64,000 bases of DNA, taken from contig JAYQMT010000005.1 of assembly GCA_038143955.1 (NCBI GenBank), positions 558,001 through 622,000 on the forward strand, read 5' to 3'. The notes beneath the pieces were generated by a model, which did not search any database, had not been told where the DNA came from, and was given only the letters and a program-made list of their open reading frames with translations. The stretch is from Porticoccus sp038143955. Lineage in GTDB: Bacteria > Pseudomonadota > Gammaproteobacteria > Pseudomonadales > Porticoccaceae. Shown here in pieces: positions 52,108 through 62,824 of this stretch (its first letter is position 1; every line of letters begins with the position of its first letter). Made by a program: the position numbers and the translations under genes.

Positions 52108-53783
52108 ATGTCATTACTTTCAGTAGAAGATTTAACTATTCATTTCCATAGCCGAAATGGAATTATAAAAGCAGTGAAAAAACTTAAGCTTTGTCTTAGA
52201 CTATGGCGAAACTTTAGCTATAGTTGGTGAATCTGGGTCCGGTAAATCGGTAGCTTCTTACAGTCTCCTTGATCTTATTCCAAAACCACCTGGTAAAATA
52301 GAAGCTGGTAAAGCTATTTTCAATGATAGCGATCTACTTACTTTGGAAGCTCTAGATCTACAAAAGATACGTGGCAATGAAATAGCAATAATATTTCAAG
52401 ATCCAATGAGCAGTTTAAATCCATACTTAACAATAGGTGAACAGATTATTGAGCCAATAATTTATCATAAAAAAAAATCACGCAAAGAGGCTAAGGGGCT
52501 TGCTTTAAGTATGCTTACTGAGGTTGGTCTTAATGGACCAGATAATAAGTTTTATTGCTTCCCTCATGAGCTTTCAGGCGGAATGCAGCAGAGGGTTATG
52601 ATTGCTATGGCCTTAATAACAAAACCAAAACTTCTTATATGCGATGAACCAACAACAGCATTAGACGTTACTACTCAGGCTCAGATCATAAAACTGATTC
52701 AAAAAAAAAAAAAAATATAAAATTGCAGTCATATTTATCAGTCACGATCTAGGTGTGGTTGCAGGTATAGCAGATAGAATTATTGTTATGAAAAATGGAG
52801 AAGCAATAGAAACAGGAATTACAAACGATATATTTTATAGCCCAAAAACACAATATACAAAAAAATTACTATCCTCCATACCTCGCGGTGAAAAAGAAGA
52901 GAAAAACTTTTCCTCGAAAAAGGTGTTACTTAGGGTCGATAATCTCGTAAAGTATTATCCAGCCAACCAAGATGCATTTAACTGGCAGATATTTAAATCA
53001 TTTAGTGAAATAAATACAAAAAAAAGATATGTAAAAGCACTCGATAGTGTATCTTTTGACATAAAAAAAGGTGAGATATTTGGTGTCGTTGGAGAATCAG
53101 GAAGTGGCAAATCATCCCTAGGGAAAACAATTCTCCAACTTACCTCATTAGATGAAGGTCAAATTTATTTTTCTGATAAAAATCTTCTGAATTTACCATC
53201 ATCAGAAAAGATTAGTATGCGTAAACATATGCAGATGATATTTCAGGACCCTTATTCGTCTCTTAATCCAAGAATGACTATTTTCGATATATTAGCGGAA
53301 CCTCTGCTCTATCATTCTTTAGCTACTAGCACTAATATCCAAAAGTATGTCTTGAGCCTCATAGACGATATAGGGTTACCAAGAATATCGGCCAAAAAAT
53401 ATCCCCATGAGTTTTCTGGTGGACAGCGTCAACGTATCGCAATCGGTCGCGCGATTGCCACTAAACCGGAATTTATTATTGCAGATGAACCAGTTTCAGC
53501 TCTTGATGTAACTGTTCAGGCTCAAATTTTAGAGTTGATCTTAAATCTAACTGAGAAGCATAATATGACTATGATGTTTATTTCACACGACCTCTCTGTT
53601 GTTAGATATCTGGCTGATCGTATTGCAGTAATGCAGTATGGAAAAATAGTTGAACTTAATAAAACCAGTGAAATTTTCTCATCTGCATCAGAAAAATATA
53701 CGAAAGAGCTTCTTGGTGCTATACCCCTTGCTGACCCTAAAGAAGAAAAGAAACGACAAAATATAATTATGAGTGATAGGTAA
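52108..53783 (+). CDS. Fused OppD-OppF oligopeptide transporter ATPase (frame broken twice)
   Basis: Two ABC ATPase domains in one chain (about 557 residues), like YejF or GsiA of E. coli, powering the peptide permeases. Domain 1: Walker A GESGSGKSV, signature LSGGMQQRV, Walker B LLICDEPTTAL. Domain 2 (from about residue 275): Walker A GESGSGKSSL, signature FSGGQRQRIAIG, Walker B FIIADEPVSAL. Breaks: A6 at 52177-52182 (extra base; AVKNLSFVLDYGETL) and a 15-base A run at 52701-52715 (extra base; QKKKKYKIAVIFISHD). The gene ends the opp operon and converges on dbpA. Confidence 0.92.
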
Positions 53784-53787
53784 GCCA

Positions 53788-55181
53788 TTATTTATTATTG
53801 CTGATCAGCCTAACGCGAAAATTTCTTCCTTTTAGTTTACCCGTTGATAACTTTGTTAGCGCTATAGGGTAAATATCAAATTCAATGGCGACATACGACC
53901 AGTTGTCTTTAATATTAATATCTCCAATTTTGGTAGCTTTAATTGTTCCATCGCCTGTGAGAGCCCCAACAATATCTCCAGCACGTAGTTTTTGTTTTTT
54001 TCCACCATCGATTTGGATAGTTCTCATTTGAGGTTGGAGTGGTACATTCAAAAGAACATTCATCGATGGTAATTCTTTTGGAATTATGATTTGGTCGAAA
54101 TGCTTCTCGAGAAGAGTAATTTTATGCCCTCTCTTTCTGTGTACAGATTATAGATATTTCCACTAGATCCAGCACGACCAGTTCTTCCTATACGATGAAT
54201 ATGAGACTTAACATCTCTTGCAAGCTTATAGTTGAAGACCGCGGATAAGGATGAGATATCAATACCTCTTGCTGCTACATCGGTTGCCACTAAAATGGAT
54301 AAACTTTTGTTAGAAAAACATAGTAACGTCTGGTCTCTATCTTTTTGATCAAGGTCTCCATGTAAAGGTGAGGCGCTAAAGCCCAAGTCAATTAGATTAT
54401 TAGCTACAGCTTGAACTTCTTTTTTTGTTTCACAAAAAACAATTGTTGATTTCGGTAAGTAACGAAAAAGTATTAATTTTAAAGCATCAAACCTACTTGC
54501 TTCATTCTTAATTAAATAGAAATTTTGATTAATTCCTTTTTCTTTAATAACAGAAGCAACTTTAATAATTTTTGGCTTCCTCATAATTTTAGTAGCTATG
54601 GATGAAATATCATCATCAAAAGTGGCACTAAAGAGCAAGGTTTGACGATTTTCAGGTAAATATTCAATAATAGCATCAAGTGAGGTCTGAAAACCCATAT
54701 CTAGCAAACGATCAGCCTCATCGAGAACGAGTGTATTAATACTCTCTAATGATAAATTATTTTTATCTAGATGATCCAGAATTCGGCCAGGTGTTCCAAC
54801 TATTATGTGTGCTCCGTGAGCGAGCGATCCTTTTTGTAGACCAAATGCAGAGCCACCACATAATGTGAGAACTTTGATGTTGTGTATCGTACATCCCAGC
54901 TTACGTATTTCACGAGCAACTTGATCGGCTAACTCTCTTGTTGGGCATAAAACGAGTGCTTGGATTTTAAATATTTCAGCATCAAGCTTGTTTAAAATAC
55001 CTATAGAAAAAGCTGCTGTTTTACCAGAGCCAGTTACTCCTTGTCCAATTACATCGAATCCCTTTAGAATTTCAGGTAGTGTTTCTGCCTGTATAGGTGT
55101 TAACTTGTTATAACCGAGCGATATGGTGCTTTTAATTAGATTGCTATTTAAAGCTAGAGTTGAAAATTGACTGTATTCCAA
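53788..55181 (-). CDS. dbpA: ATP-dependent RNA helicase DbpA (frame broken once)
   Basis: DEAD-box helicase acting in 50S ribosome assembly. Motifs: Q motif LGYNKLTPIQ, Walker A VTGSGKTAA, DEAD in LVLDEADRLLDMG, SATF, and HRIGRTGRAG. The C-terminal domain (MRTIQIDGGKKQKLRAGDIVGAL) is the DbpA RNA-binding domain that recognises 23S hairpin 92. One base is missing in a T4 run (54120-54123); repaired, EGIKITLLEKHFDQIIIPKE joins helicase core and RNA-binding domain for 464 residues. The start is a TTG at 55181. It converges on oppDF. Confidence 0.92.
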
Positions 55182-55263
55182 ATGTTCTACTCTACTTTAT
55201 AAGTTATTTACGAGGATAAGATAGGAATTGCAAAAAACTAATGTGCATTGAATTCTAGTCGTA

Positions 55264-55299
55264 CTAAAAAAATCCCAACTAATATAAACGTTGGGATTT
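55264..55299 (-). terminator. Intrinsic terminator after the small lipoprotein gene
   Basis: Arms AAATCCCAAC (55270-55279) and GTTGGGATTT (55290-55299) pair perfectly with a 10-base loop; on the minus strand a run of seven T follows. It lies 29 bases behind the lipoprotein stop and before dbpA. Confidence 0.9.
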
Positions 55300-55328
55300 A
55301 ACAAATTCTTTTTGTTATAAAATACCTA

Positions 55329-55688
55329 CTATTCTTCTTGAGAAAGCAACCACATGGTGTGTTCAACGCTTCCTTCCTCTATACCTTCAGGAACTTCACG
55401 TAACTTTGGGTTTTCTTTTGCAGTAGCGAGATCTCTATTTTTAACAACCTCTCCTTTCTCATTTACATATTCACCTGGCTTCAAGTTTTTTGAAATAGCG
55501 AAAGCTGGAGCTGGAGCAGTAGATGGATCTGATGAGCTACCAAATTTTTCTGTATTGAATTTATCAATATTACTATTTCCAGTGGATGATTCAGTCGCCT
55601 CTGGAGCAGGAGCTTCCTCTGATTTATCTCCACATGCTACTAGCCCTAATACTAGTAAAGATACACCAAGAAATTTAACAATATTCAT
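55329..55688 (-). CDS. Small acidic lipoprotein of unknown function
   Basis: The protein has a lipoprotein signal ending in LGLVAC (lipobox Cys at residue 19), an Ala/Pro/Ser/Glu-rich low-complexity linker (about 20-65, EEAPAPEATESS), and a short folded part (about 67-119) with PGEYVNEKGEVVKNRD and EHTMWLLSQEE. It resembles no family I can name. It is a single-gene unit with its own terminator. A good AGGGG-type ribosome site precedes the ATG. Frame and composition look like a real gene. Confidence 0.8.
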   Translation of the reverse strand: MNIVKFLGVSLLVLGLVACGDKSEEAPAPEATESSTGNSNIDKFNTEKFGSSSDPSTAPAPAFAISKNLKPGEYVNEKGEVVKNRDLATAKENPKLREVPEGIEEGSVEHTMWLLSQEE

Positions 55689-56079
55689 TCTCTCATTCCC
55701 CTTTAAAAAAAATCATATTTAAAAAAAAATTATATTCAGCATTCAGAAAAAGAGTGCTTAATCGCCAATATTTTTTATTTCAATATTAAAAAATCAATTG
55801 TGAAATATATATATATAGCTATTACCGAAAATCGATTTTAATGACCTTTCACTAACAAATCTATAGATATATGGTGTCTTTATCAATTTTTTTTAGGAAA
55901 TATAATTTTTAATAAATTATATTATTAAAATCAATTATTTATAAAATTAATAGTCTTGATTTAATTTGCATTTAGTCTGATTAAAAATCTTAATGTGTAA
56001 TTATATATGTAATGCAATTCTTTAATAATCTATATATTTTGTTTTATGATTAACTTTTAAGCTTGAATATTTATCAAAT
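55689..56079. other. AT-rich gap between the lipoprotein gene and msrA
   Basis: About 390 bases, very AT-rich, with homopolymer and TA-repeat tracts (ATATATATATA near 55806-55817) and no coding frame. It holds the promoter of the lipoprotein gene; no clear hexamers or structured RNA can be pointed out. Confidence 0.4.
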
Positions 56080-56727
56080 TTAATTGGGTAAGCTGTGAAC
56101 ATATTTGATTCCTGTACCTCCCAAACCACAATAGCCATTTGGATTTTTGGCTAAGTATTGTTGATGGTAATCTTCAGCATAAAAAAATTCTTTATTAAGA
56201 TTTACTTCAGTAGTTATCTCTCCGTAACTATATACTTTTAATTGCTCTTGATAGAGATTTTTTGAAAATAATGCGTCATCAAGTTGCTTTTTATCACAAC
56301 AGTAAATCGCAGAACGGTATTGTGTGCCTGAATCATTGCCCTGCCTCATGCCTTGCGTTGGATCGTGTGACTCCCAAAATATTGAAAGTATATGTTTCAA
56401 TGTTATTTTTTTGGATTATATATAACTCTAACGGCCTCAGTGTGCCCAGTTAATCCAGAGCAAACCTCATCATAGGTTGGATTTTGTGTATAACCGCCTG
56501 AATAACCAACTGCGGTAGTGTACACACCATCTTGATTCCAGAATTTTTTTTTCAGCACCCCAAAAGCAACCAAGACCTAGAATAATTTCCTCGAGAGAGT
56601 CTTGAAAAGGGCCTGCTATCGGTCGTTTATGGACATAATGCTCATTTGTTATCACCTGTTTTTCTTGTTTTCCTTCTAATGCCCTATTTTGGGCAATAAT
56701 TTGATTTTTAAATGAACTTTCCATCAT
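56080..56727 (-). CDS. msrA: Peptide methionine sulfoxide reductase A (frame broken twice)
   Basis: Reduces methionine-S-sulfoxide in proteins. The active-site motif GLGCFWGAEK is present with the catalytic Cys, and HDPTQGMRQGNDSGTQYRS and the C-terminal YCGLGGTG (with resolving Cys) follow. Breaks: T9 at 56544-56552 (extra base; EKKFWNQDGVYTTAVGYSGG) and T7 at 56406-56412 (missing base; YNPKKITLKHILSIFWE). 215 residues from ATG 56727, chosen because GGAG stands 6 bases upstream. The resolving cysteine arrangement is that of the longer E. coli-like form. Confidence 0.92.
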
Positions 56728-56823
56728 CTTTTTCTCCATGAGACTTTAAATATTCTCGTAGGCGGATATTAGTTTTGTATGTTATTCTAGCAATTATAGT
56801 TCTGATATAAAATTGAGGCCTAA

Positions 56824-57497
56824 ATGATGATTGAGCTTTTCACTTCAGCAACGCCAAATGGTCACAAGATTAGCATAGCTTTAGAAGAGCTTGGTCTTAT
56901 ATATACTTTAAATGAATTAAATCTCGGCGCAAACGATCAAAAAAAAAATAAATACCTAAAGCTTAATCCCAATGGGAAAATACCTGCAATTATTGATCAT
57001 GATAATAATGATTTTGTTGTATTCGAGTCTGGAGCTATTCTTATATATTTAGCTGAAAAACAGGCAAACTTTTACCTCAGAATGAATATGATCGATCAAT
57101 AACTATACAATGGCTGATGTTCCAGATGGGCGGAATAGGCCCAATGATGGGTCAAGCTAATGTTTTTTATCGTTATTGGCATGAATAATATCAGCCTGGC
57201 ATAGACCGCTATCAAAATGAAGTTAAGAGATTATTTAGTGTTATGGATGTTCACTTAAATGACAGGACCTATCTTTCAAGTGAGCTAAGTATTGCAGATA
57301 TTGCATGTTGGCCATGGGTGAAACTACATGAATGGGCTGGCGTAGGTCTGGCTGATTTTCCTAACTTATCATCCTGGTTAAATATTTTGGGGGAACGCCC
57401 ATCTTTCATTAAAGGAATAAATACTCCCGCATTAATTTTAAAAGACTCTAAGAAAGACGAATTTGTTGTGGGAGCAAGAAACATGCTGACTAAGTAA
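56824..57497 (+). CDS. Glutathione transferase, YfcG/YghU-like (frame broken once, in-frame TAA)
   Basis: Thioredoxin-fold N-terminal domain (FTSATPNGHKISIALEEL, then NPNGKIPAI and FESGAILIYLAEK) and helical C-terminal domain with SIADIACWPW. The segment WLMFQMGGIGPMMGQANVFY is typical of the nu-class (YfcG/YghU) enzymes, which act as disulfide-bond reductases. One base is missing near an A5 run (57057-57061; AEKTGKLLPQNEYDRS). In addition a TAA stop at 57186-57188 stands in frame where relatives often have Lys. Either double error or genuine decay; about 224 residues if read through. Divergent from msrA. Confidence 0.85.
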
Positions 57498-57515
57498 TAT
57501 GAACCTGTTTTTACT

Positions 57516-58715
57516 CTAAAGAACTTCAAGACCATTCAAAATATCGTTCTTGATATCACCTATATCTTCCAATCCAACCGCTATACGAATCAGATTTTCT
57601 GTAATTCCTGCTTCGATTTTTTGTTTTTCTGTAAGCCTACCGTGTGTAGTCGTGGCTGGATGAACTATTGTTGTTTTCGTATCACCTAAATTTGCGGTTA
57701 ACGAAATCAGCTTTGTCCCATCAATTACCTTCCATGCCTCTTTTCTAGAGCCTTTGACTGTGAAAGATAGCACGCCTCCAAAAAGCTAGTTGTTGTTTGG
57801 ATGCCAATGTGTGCCCAGGATGACTCTCAAGCCCAGTATAAAAAACCTTAGTAACTTGAGGTTGCTTCTCCAACCATAACGCCAAATCAAGAGCATTACT
57901 GGAATGAGCTAGCATCCGGATTCTCAGAGTTTCTAAGCCTTTAGAAATACCCATGCATTAAATGGGCTCATTGTAGGTCCAGCTGTTCGAACAAAGCCTA
58001 AGATTTCACTTATCACAGTTTCTTTTCCAGCCACAATACCACCAAGACATCTACCCTGCCCATCTAAATATTTTGTCGCAGAATGTATGATTAGGTCTGC
58101 ACCAAGCTTGAGGGGCTGTTGTAACGCAGGCGTACAAAAGCAATTATCTACAATTAACATTGCATTATTATCTTTAGCTATTTTTGATATAGATTTAATA
58201 TCTGCAACATCACACAAGGGATTTGATGGGGTCTCTAGATACAAAATTTTTGTTTTAGGTTTGATAGCAGCTTTCCAGCTTTCTTTATCAGTTAATGACA
58301 CAAAGGTTGTTTCTATATTGAACTTCAAAAGATATTTTTCTAAGAGAACAGTTGTGGCTCCAAATACACTTCGAGAGCAGATAATATGATCCCCTGATTT
58401 TAAGAGAGCCATACATGTACTTAATATAGCAGCCATGCCAGATGAAGTAGCAACTGCTCTCTCTGCTCCCTCGAGAGCAGCAATCCTTTCTTCTAATATG
58501 TTTACCGTTGGGTTTGTATATCTAGAATAGACATTTCCCTCCTGTTCACCAGAAAACTTTGAAGCAGCCTCAGAGGCACTTTCAAAAACAAAACTAGATG
58601 TTAGAAATAAGGGTTCTGAATGTTCCCCTTCATGAGTTCTATTGTGTCCAGCCCTAACTGATAAAGTATCGAACTTAAGGTCTATAAAAGAGTTGCTCAA
58701 ATCATCTTTGTCCAT
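57516..58715 (-). CDS. metZ: O-succinylhomoserine sulfhydrylase (frame broken twice)
   Basis: PLP enzyme of the Cys/Met-metabolism family making homocysteine directly from O-succinylhomoserine and sulfide. The PLP lysine is in SATKYLDGQGR (about residue 205), YSRYTNPT and ATSSGMAAI are typical, and the order purF-metZ is that of pseudomonads. Breaks: T3 at 57940-57942 (missing base; WVFLKGLETLRIRM) and A5 at 57780-57784 (extra base; QLAFGGVLSFTVKG). The ATG at 58715 is used; 399 residues. Confidence 0.92.
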
Positions 58716-58765
58716 TTTTTCACTCAATTATTATAGTGATAATAGTTTTCATTTTAATAAAAATT

Positions 58766-60298
58766 TTACTCTGTATCTATGTCTGAGTTATGTAAACCAA
58801 CTGACTGGTTAACTCCTGTGTTTTCATTGGTAAATATAGCTTTTGAATAATCGTTTCTATCAATATCTAGCTTCTTGAGGTACTTGTCACTAATATCACC
58901 AGTAACATAATGGCCATCAAAGACTGCGCAATCGAACCTTTCGATATTTGGATTACCCTCCTTCACGCTATCAACCAGTTCGTTTAAATCTTGATAAATC
59001 AAAAAATCTGCTCCAATAAGATCTGCGATTTCACTTTCTATTTTGTTATGAGCGATAAGCTCATCTGCACAAGGCATGTCAATTCCATAGACATTTGGGT
59101 GCCTTACTGGCGGAGCTGATGATGCTATAAAAACTTTATTTGCCCCAGCATCTCTTGCCATTTCAATAATTTCTCTTGATGTTGTGCCTCTGACAATCGA
59201 ATCATCGACTAAGAGAACATTTTTGCCTTTTAATTCAGCCTTAACTGGATTTAATTTTTGACGTACAGATTTTTTTCTTTCCTTCTGACCAGGCATAATA
59301 AAGGTACGGCCGATATATCTGTTTTTCATAAAACCTTCACGAAACTTTATACCCAGCTCTTCAGCGATTGCTTGTGCAGATACTCTGCTTGTATCGGGTA
59401 TTGGTATTATTACGTCAATCTCTTTACATATAGGTAAGCCTTTAATTTTTTTAGCAAGTTTTTTTCCCATTCTTAATCGAGCTGAATATACTGAAACTCC
59501 ATCAATAATAGAATCGGGCCTAGAAAAATAAACATACTCAAATATACAAGGATGAAGCTTAGAGTTAGTAGTACATTGTTTTAAATGAAGCTTGCCTTTT
59601 TGATCGATGTATAGAGCCTCTCCAGGCCTTAAGTCTCTGACTACCTCATAACCTAAAACATCCATTGCTACTGTCTCAGAAGCAATTATGTACTCTGTAC
59701 CATTATCTGTCTCACGGCGCCCATATATTAAGGGTCTGATACCATAGGGGTCTCTAAAAGCTATCATGCCGTAGTTAGCTATCATGCCTACTACAGCGTA
59801 TGCGCCCTTACATCTTTTGTGGACTTTGCTAACTGAATCAAAAATATCATCTGGTGAAGGTTGAATTTTTCCTTGTGAAAGTAATTCATGAGCAAAAACA
59901 TTAAGCAATGCCTCTGAGTCTGAGTCTGTGTTTATATGTCGAAGATCAGATTTGAATAGCAAGGTCATCAATTCTTCGGTATTTGTTAAATTACCATTAT
60001 GAGCCATACAGATTCCATATGGCGAATTAACATAAAAAGGTTGTGCGAGAGCAGGACTGGAACTGCCAGCTGTGGGATATCTTACGTGACCTATACCCAT
60101 GTTTCCTTCAAGTTGAGTCATATGGCGAGTATTGAAAACATCTTTGACTAGACCAATGCTTTTTCTTTGATTAAAGCGACCATTGTGACAAGTCATGATA
60201 CCTGCTGCATCTTGGCCCCTATGTTGTAGCATTGTTAGGGCATCATATAGATCTAGCTTAACGTCTTTTTTACTAAAAATACCCACTATTCCACACAT
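58766..60298 (-). CDS. purF: Amidophosphoribosyltransferase
   Basis: First step of purine synthesis, transferring glutamine ammonia to PRPP. The catalytic Cys2 follows the initiator Met in MCGIVGIF, and the PRPP site is VLLVDDSIVRGTTSREII (about residues 358-375). 510 residues, E. coli type. It lies between cvpA and metZ, the cvpA-purF order being conserved. The frame is intact. Confidence 0.96.
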   Translation of the reverse strand: MCGIVGIFSKKDVKLDLYDALTMLQHRGQDAAGIMTCHNGRFNQRKSIGLVKDVFNTRHMTQLEGNMGIGHVRYPTAGSSSPALAQPFYVNSPYGICMAHNGNLTNTEELMTLLFKSDLRHINTDSDSEALLNVFAHELLSQGKIQPSPDDIFDSVSKVHKRCKGAYAVVGMIANYGMIAFRDPYGIRPLIYGRRETDNGTEYIIASETVAMDVLGYEVVRDLRPGEALYIDQKGKLHLKQCTTNSKLHPCIFEYVYFSRPDSIIDGVSVYSARLRMGKKLAKKIKGLPICKEIDVIIPIPDTSRVSAQAIAEELGIKFREGFMKNRYIGRTFIMPGQKERKKSVRQKLNPVKAELKGKNVLLVDDSIVRGTTSREIIEMARDAGANKVFIASSAPPVRHPNVYGIDMPCADELIAHNKIESEIADLIGADFLIYQDLNELVDSVKEGNPNIERFDCAVFDGHYVTGDISDKYLKKLDIDRNDYSKAIFTNENTGVNQSVGLHNSDIDTE

Positions 60299-60343
60299 TT
60301 ATTTATTTGCCCTTTAGTTATTAACAACTTTGATATAGTTAAC

Positions 60344-60838
60344 TTAAAATAAGTTCTTCAAAAAAATTAATGTGGCCGTTCCTGTATCTTGTGCCCACCC
60401 TTGAAAAGGTTGAAAATACGGTATTAATGTTGACTCAATCCACCACTCTGTATGAGCAGCTGGAAATATTTTCGGAATTACAGCTAAAAAAACCATGGTA
60501 ATAATTAAAGCCCGCACAATACCAAAGATTATACCCAACAATCTATCTGTACCAGTTAAACCTGAGGCCTTTACAAATTTGCCAAAAAAATAATTGAATA
60601 TAGCCCCAAAAAACAAGCATAACAAAAAGATTGATACCCATGCTATAAATGCCCTAAGAGGCTGGTCCTCTAGGATATTTATGAGTAGAACCTCAAGCTG
60701 ATCATGAAACATAGACGCAATCAAGGCTGACAGTAACCATACTAATAACGAGAAAGATTCTTTAGTTGCACCTCTTATTGCACTTATAAGCGTAGAGATG
60801 CTCAAAAGCGCGATGATCGACCAATCAATTGAATTCAT
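60344..60838 (-). CDS. cvpA: Colicin V production protein CvpA
   Basis: Small inner-membrane protein with four or so membrane segments, needed for envelope integrity and colicin V production in E. coli. Its start MNSIDWSIIALLSISTLISAIRGATKESFSLLVWL and the segment GTDRLLGIIFGIVRALIITM are typical of the family (described in pieces: 1-20 and about 98-115). 164 residues. It lies 45 bases before purF. Confidence 0.9.
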   Translation of the reverse strand: MNSIDWSIIALLSISTLISAIRGATKESFSLLVWLLSALIASMFHDQLEVLLINILEDQPLRAFIAWVSIFLLCLFFGAIFNYFFGKFVKASGLTGTDRLLGIIFGIVRALIITMVFLAVIPKIFPAAHTEWWIESTLIPYFQPFQGWAQDTGTATLIFLKNLF

Positions 60839-60916
60839 AACTCAAATACCGAATTGATGAAGTAATAAAAAAACTAACTCAAATTAAATAAATTGTAACA
60901 GAGGTATCTCATTAGA

Positions 60917-61438
60917 TCAGGGCTTAAATTTAATTAATTGTGAATCTAGGCTATATTTTTCACTTAAGCTTTCTTTTTCCTTTAATAATTTATCTTTTGC
61001 GATTTTTGGACCGATATAAATATGGCTTATCACAACACCACTGACAACTGACTCTTTTATGAAGGCACTATATCCATTAGAAAGAAGTTTTTTAGATAAT
61101 TCAGTTGCAGCTTGTTTATCTTTGGGCCCATCTACTCTCAAAACCCAGGCAACTGGGATGCCCTCGGAGTCTAATGATGGATCAGTGGACGAAACATATC
61201 CATCTTTTTCTGCCGGCTCATTATGCAGACTAAATGTTTCTTTAGCTTGATTTGCTTTATTTTTTTTTGAACTTTCTAAGCCAGAAACCAATGATTCTAT
61301 ATTAGGTGTTTGAGGAATCATTGAAATATCAATTATTTTCTTTTCCATTTGAATTTCAATGCCAAAAAATGTAACGACAATAATTAATGCAAGTAATGGA
61401 AAAATATATACTAATCTATACTTTGGAAGTTTGAGCAT
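60917..61438 (-). CDS. SPOR-domain membrane protein (DedD-like)
   Basis: One N-terminal membrane segment (about 10-27), an acidic and Ser-rich linker (about 45-90) and a C-terminal SPOR domain (about 93-173) starting with AWVLRVDGPKDKQAATELSKKL and containing SHIYIGP. SPOR domains bind denuded peptidoglycan at the division site. Position between folC and cvpA is that of dedD in E. coli. 173 residues. Confidence 0.85.
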   Translation of the reverse strand: MLKLPKYRLVYIFPLLALIIVVTFFGIEIQMEKKIIDISMIPQTPNIESLVSGLESSKKNKANQAKETFSLHNEPAEKDGYVSSTDPSLDSEGIPVAWVLRVDGPKDKQAATELSKKLLSNGYSAFIKESVVSGVVISHIYIGPKIAKDKLLKEKESLSEKYSLDSQLIKFKP

Positions 61439-61469
61439 TATAAATATATCTCCCTTGAAGCCTAAAAAA

Positions 61470-62824
61470 CTAATTTATTTTATTTAACCAATTTAGCGCA
61501 GCTCCAACAATTAAAAAAGAACCGAAAATTACTATAGTATCCTCTTTATTGATAGCTTCAGCGCTAATTCGATTGCATCCTCTACTTTAAAATGCTCATA
61601 TTTATCACAACTTTCACTTTTTACATTTGAGTTTTGGGTATCTAAATCATCAGTAATATCAATATTTCTCGGATATTCAGTTTTACTTAGTTTTTCAAAT
61701 ATTACTGCTATCTTTTTTGCACTACAGGCTCTTTCATTATTTGGGGTACTGCAAAAATGCCAGCTACTTACAATCTCAACCAAGGGTGTCAGAATACCAA
61801 TTATATCCTTATCTGACATCATTCCTGTAATTGCAATAACTTTATTTTTTAGTTTTAAATCTAATAGACGTTCTGCTAATAATGAGGTAGCTTGTGGATT
61901 ATGTGCTACGTCAAGAATAATATTTATATCCTTGAATTTGATTTTATGAAAACGGCCATCAATTTGAGTATTGTTTAATCCTTTATTTAGAACCTCCTTA
62001 CTGATATCAGGGTTTATGATTTTTGAGGCTTTCACTGCGCATGCAATACTAGGGTGAGGAAGATACGTTAAATTTGATATATCAAAATCGTCAAAGCAAA
62101 AATCTTTACCATTAAGCAATAGCTTAACATTGAGGTTCCTAGCAGCTTGAACTAAACCATGAACTGGTTTTGTGTCGCCATATAACATTACGATTCCAGA
62201 TCTTCCAATAGCAGCTTTTTCTCTAGCTATAGAATCGAGATCGCTACCAAGCCATTGTTGATGATCAAGCGCCACTCCAGTAATGATCGATAATTGAGGA
62301 TCAATCAGGTTAACAGCATCCAATCTACCACCTAATCCAACTTCAAGGATTGCGATATCTAGATTAGAATTTGACATTATTAGCAGAGCCGCTAAGGTTG
62401 AGAACTCAAAAAAGCTTAGACTTATAGATTTCCTAACTTTATTTATTTCTTCAAAAGCTAAACATATATCTAGATCTGATGAATGCTGACCATTTATAGT
62501 TATTCTCTCATTGAACTTAATAAGATGTGGTGATGTATAACAACCCACTCTATATCCTGCCTCTCTAAGAATACTGTCAAGAACAGCAACACATGACCCT
62601 TTGCCATTTGTACCACCAACAGTAATCACTTTAGTTGCTATGGTTAACTCTTCAGTATTATTTAAACAATCTTGCTGGTCTAAAGACCTATCGAGTTGAT
62701 GAACATTGGTAGGTAATCCTAGTAATTTGGCAACTTTGCTTATACGATCTAATCCAAATTCTATCTCAACTGGATGTGATTTTTCTAAATATTTAAGCCA
62801 CTCAGGAAGAGTTTTTAATGGCAT
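61470..62824 (-). CDS. folC: Folylpolyglutamate/dihydrofolate synthase (frame broken once)
   Basis: Adds glutamate to dihydropteroate and to folates. The P-loop GGTNGKGSCVAVL is at about residues 70-82, the motif EVGLGGRLDAVN follows, then GVALDHQQWLG and DVAHNPQA. One base is missing near 61560 (a GCGCT context, not a homopolymer); repaired, IELAAEAINKEDTIVIFGSF continues to a stop at 61470 with 451 residues. Starts at 62824, 62833 or 62836 are all possible; all overlap the end of accD, typical for this gene pair. Confidence 0.92.

Noticed and set aside
55806..55817. TA-repeat tract before the lipoprotein gene as a phase-variation repeat
   Set aside because: It lies about 120 bases upstream of the gene in a generally AT-rich gap and is short; no link to expression can be argued.
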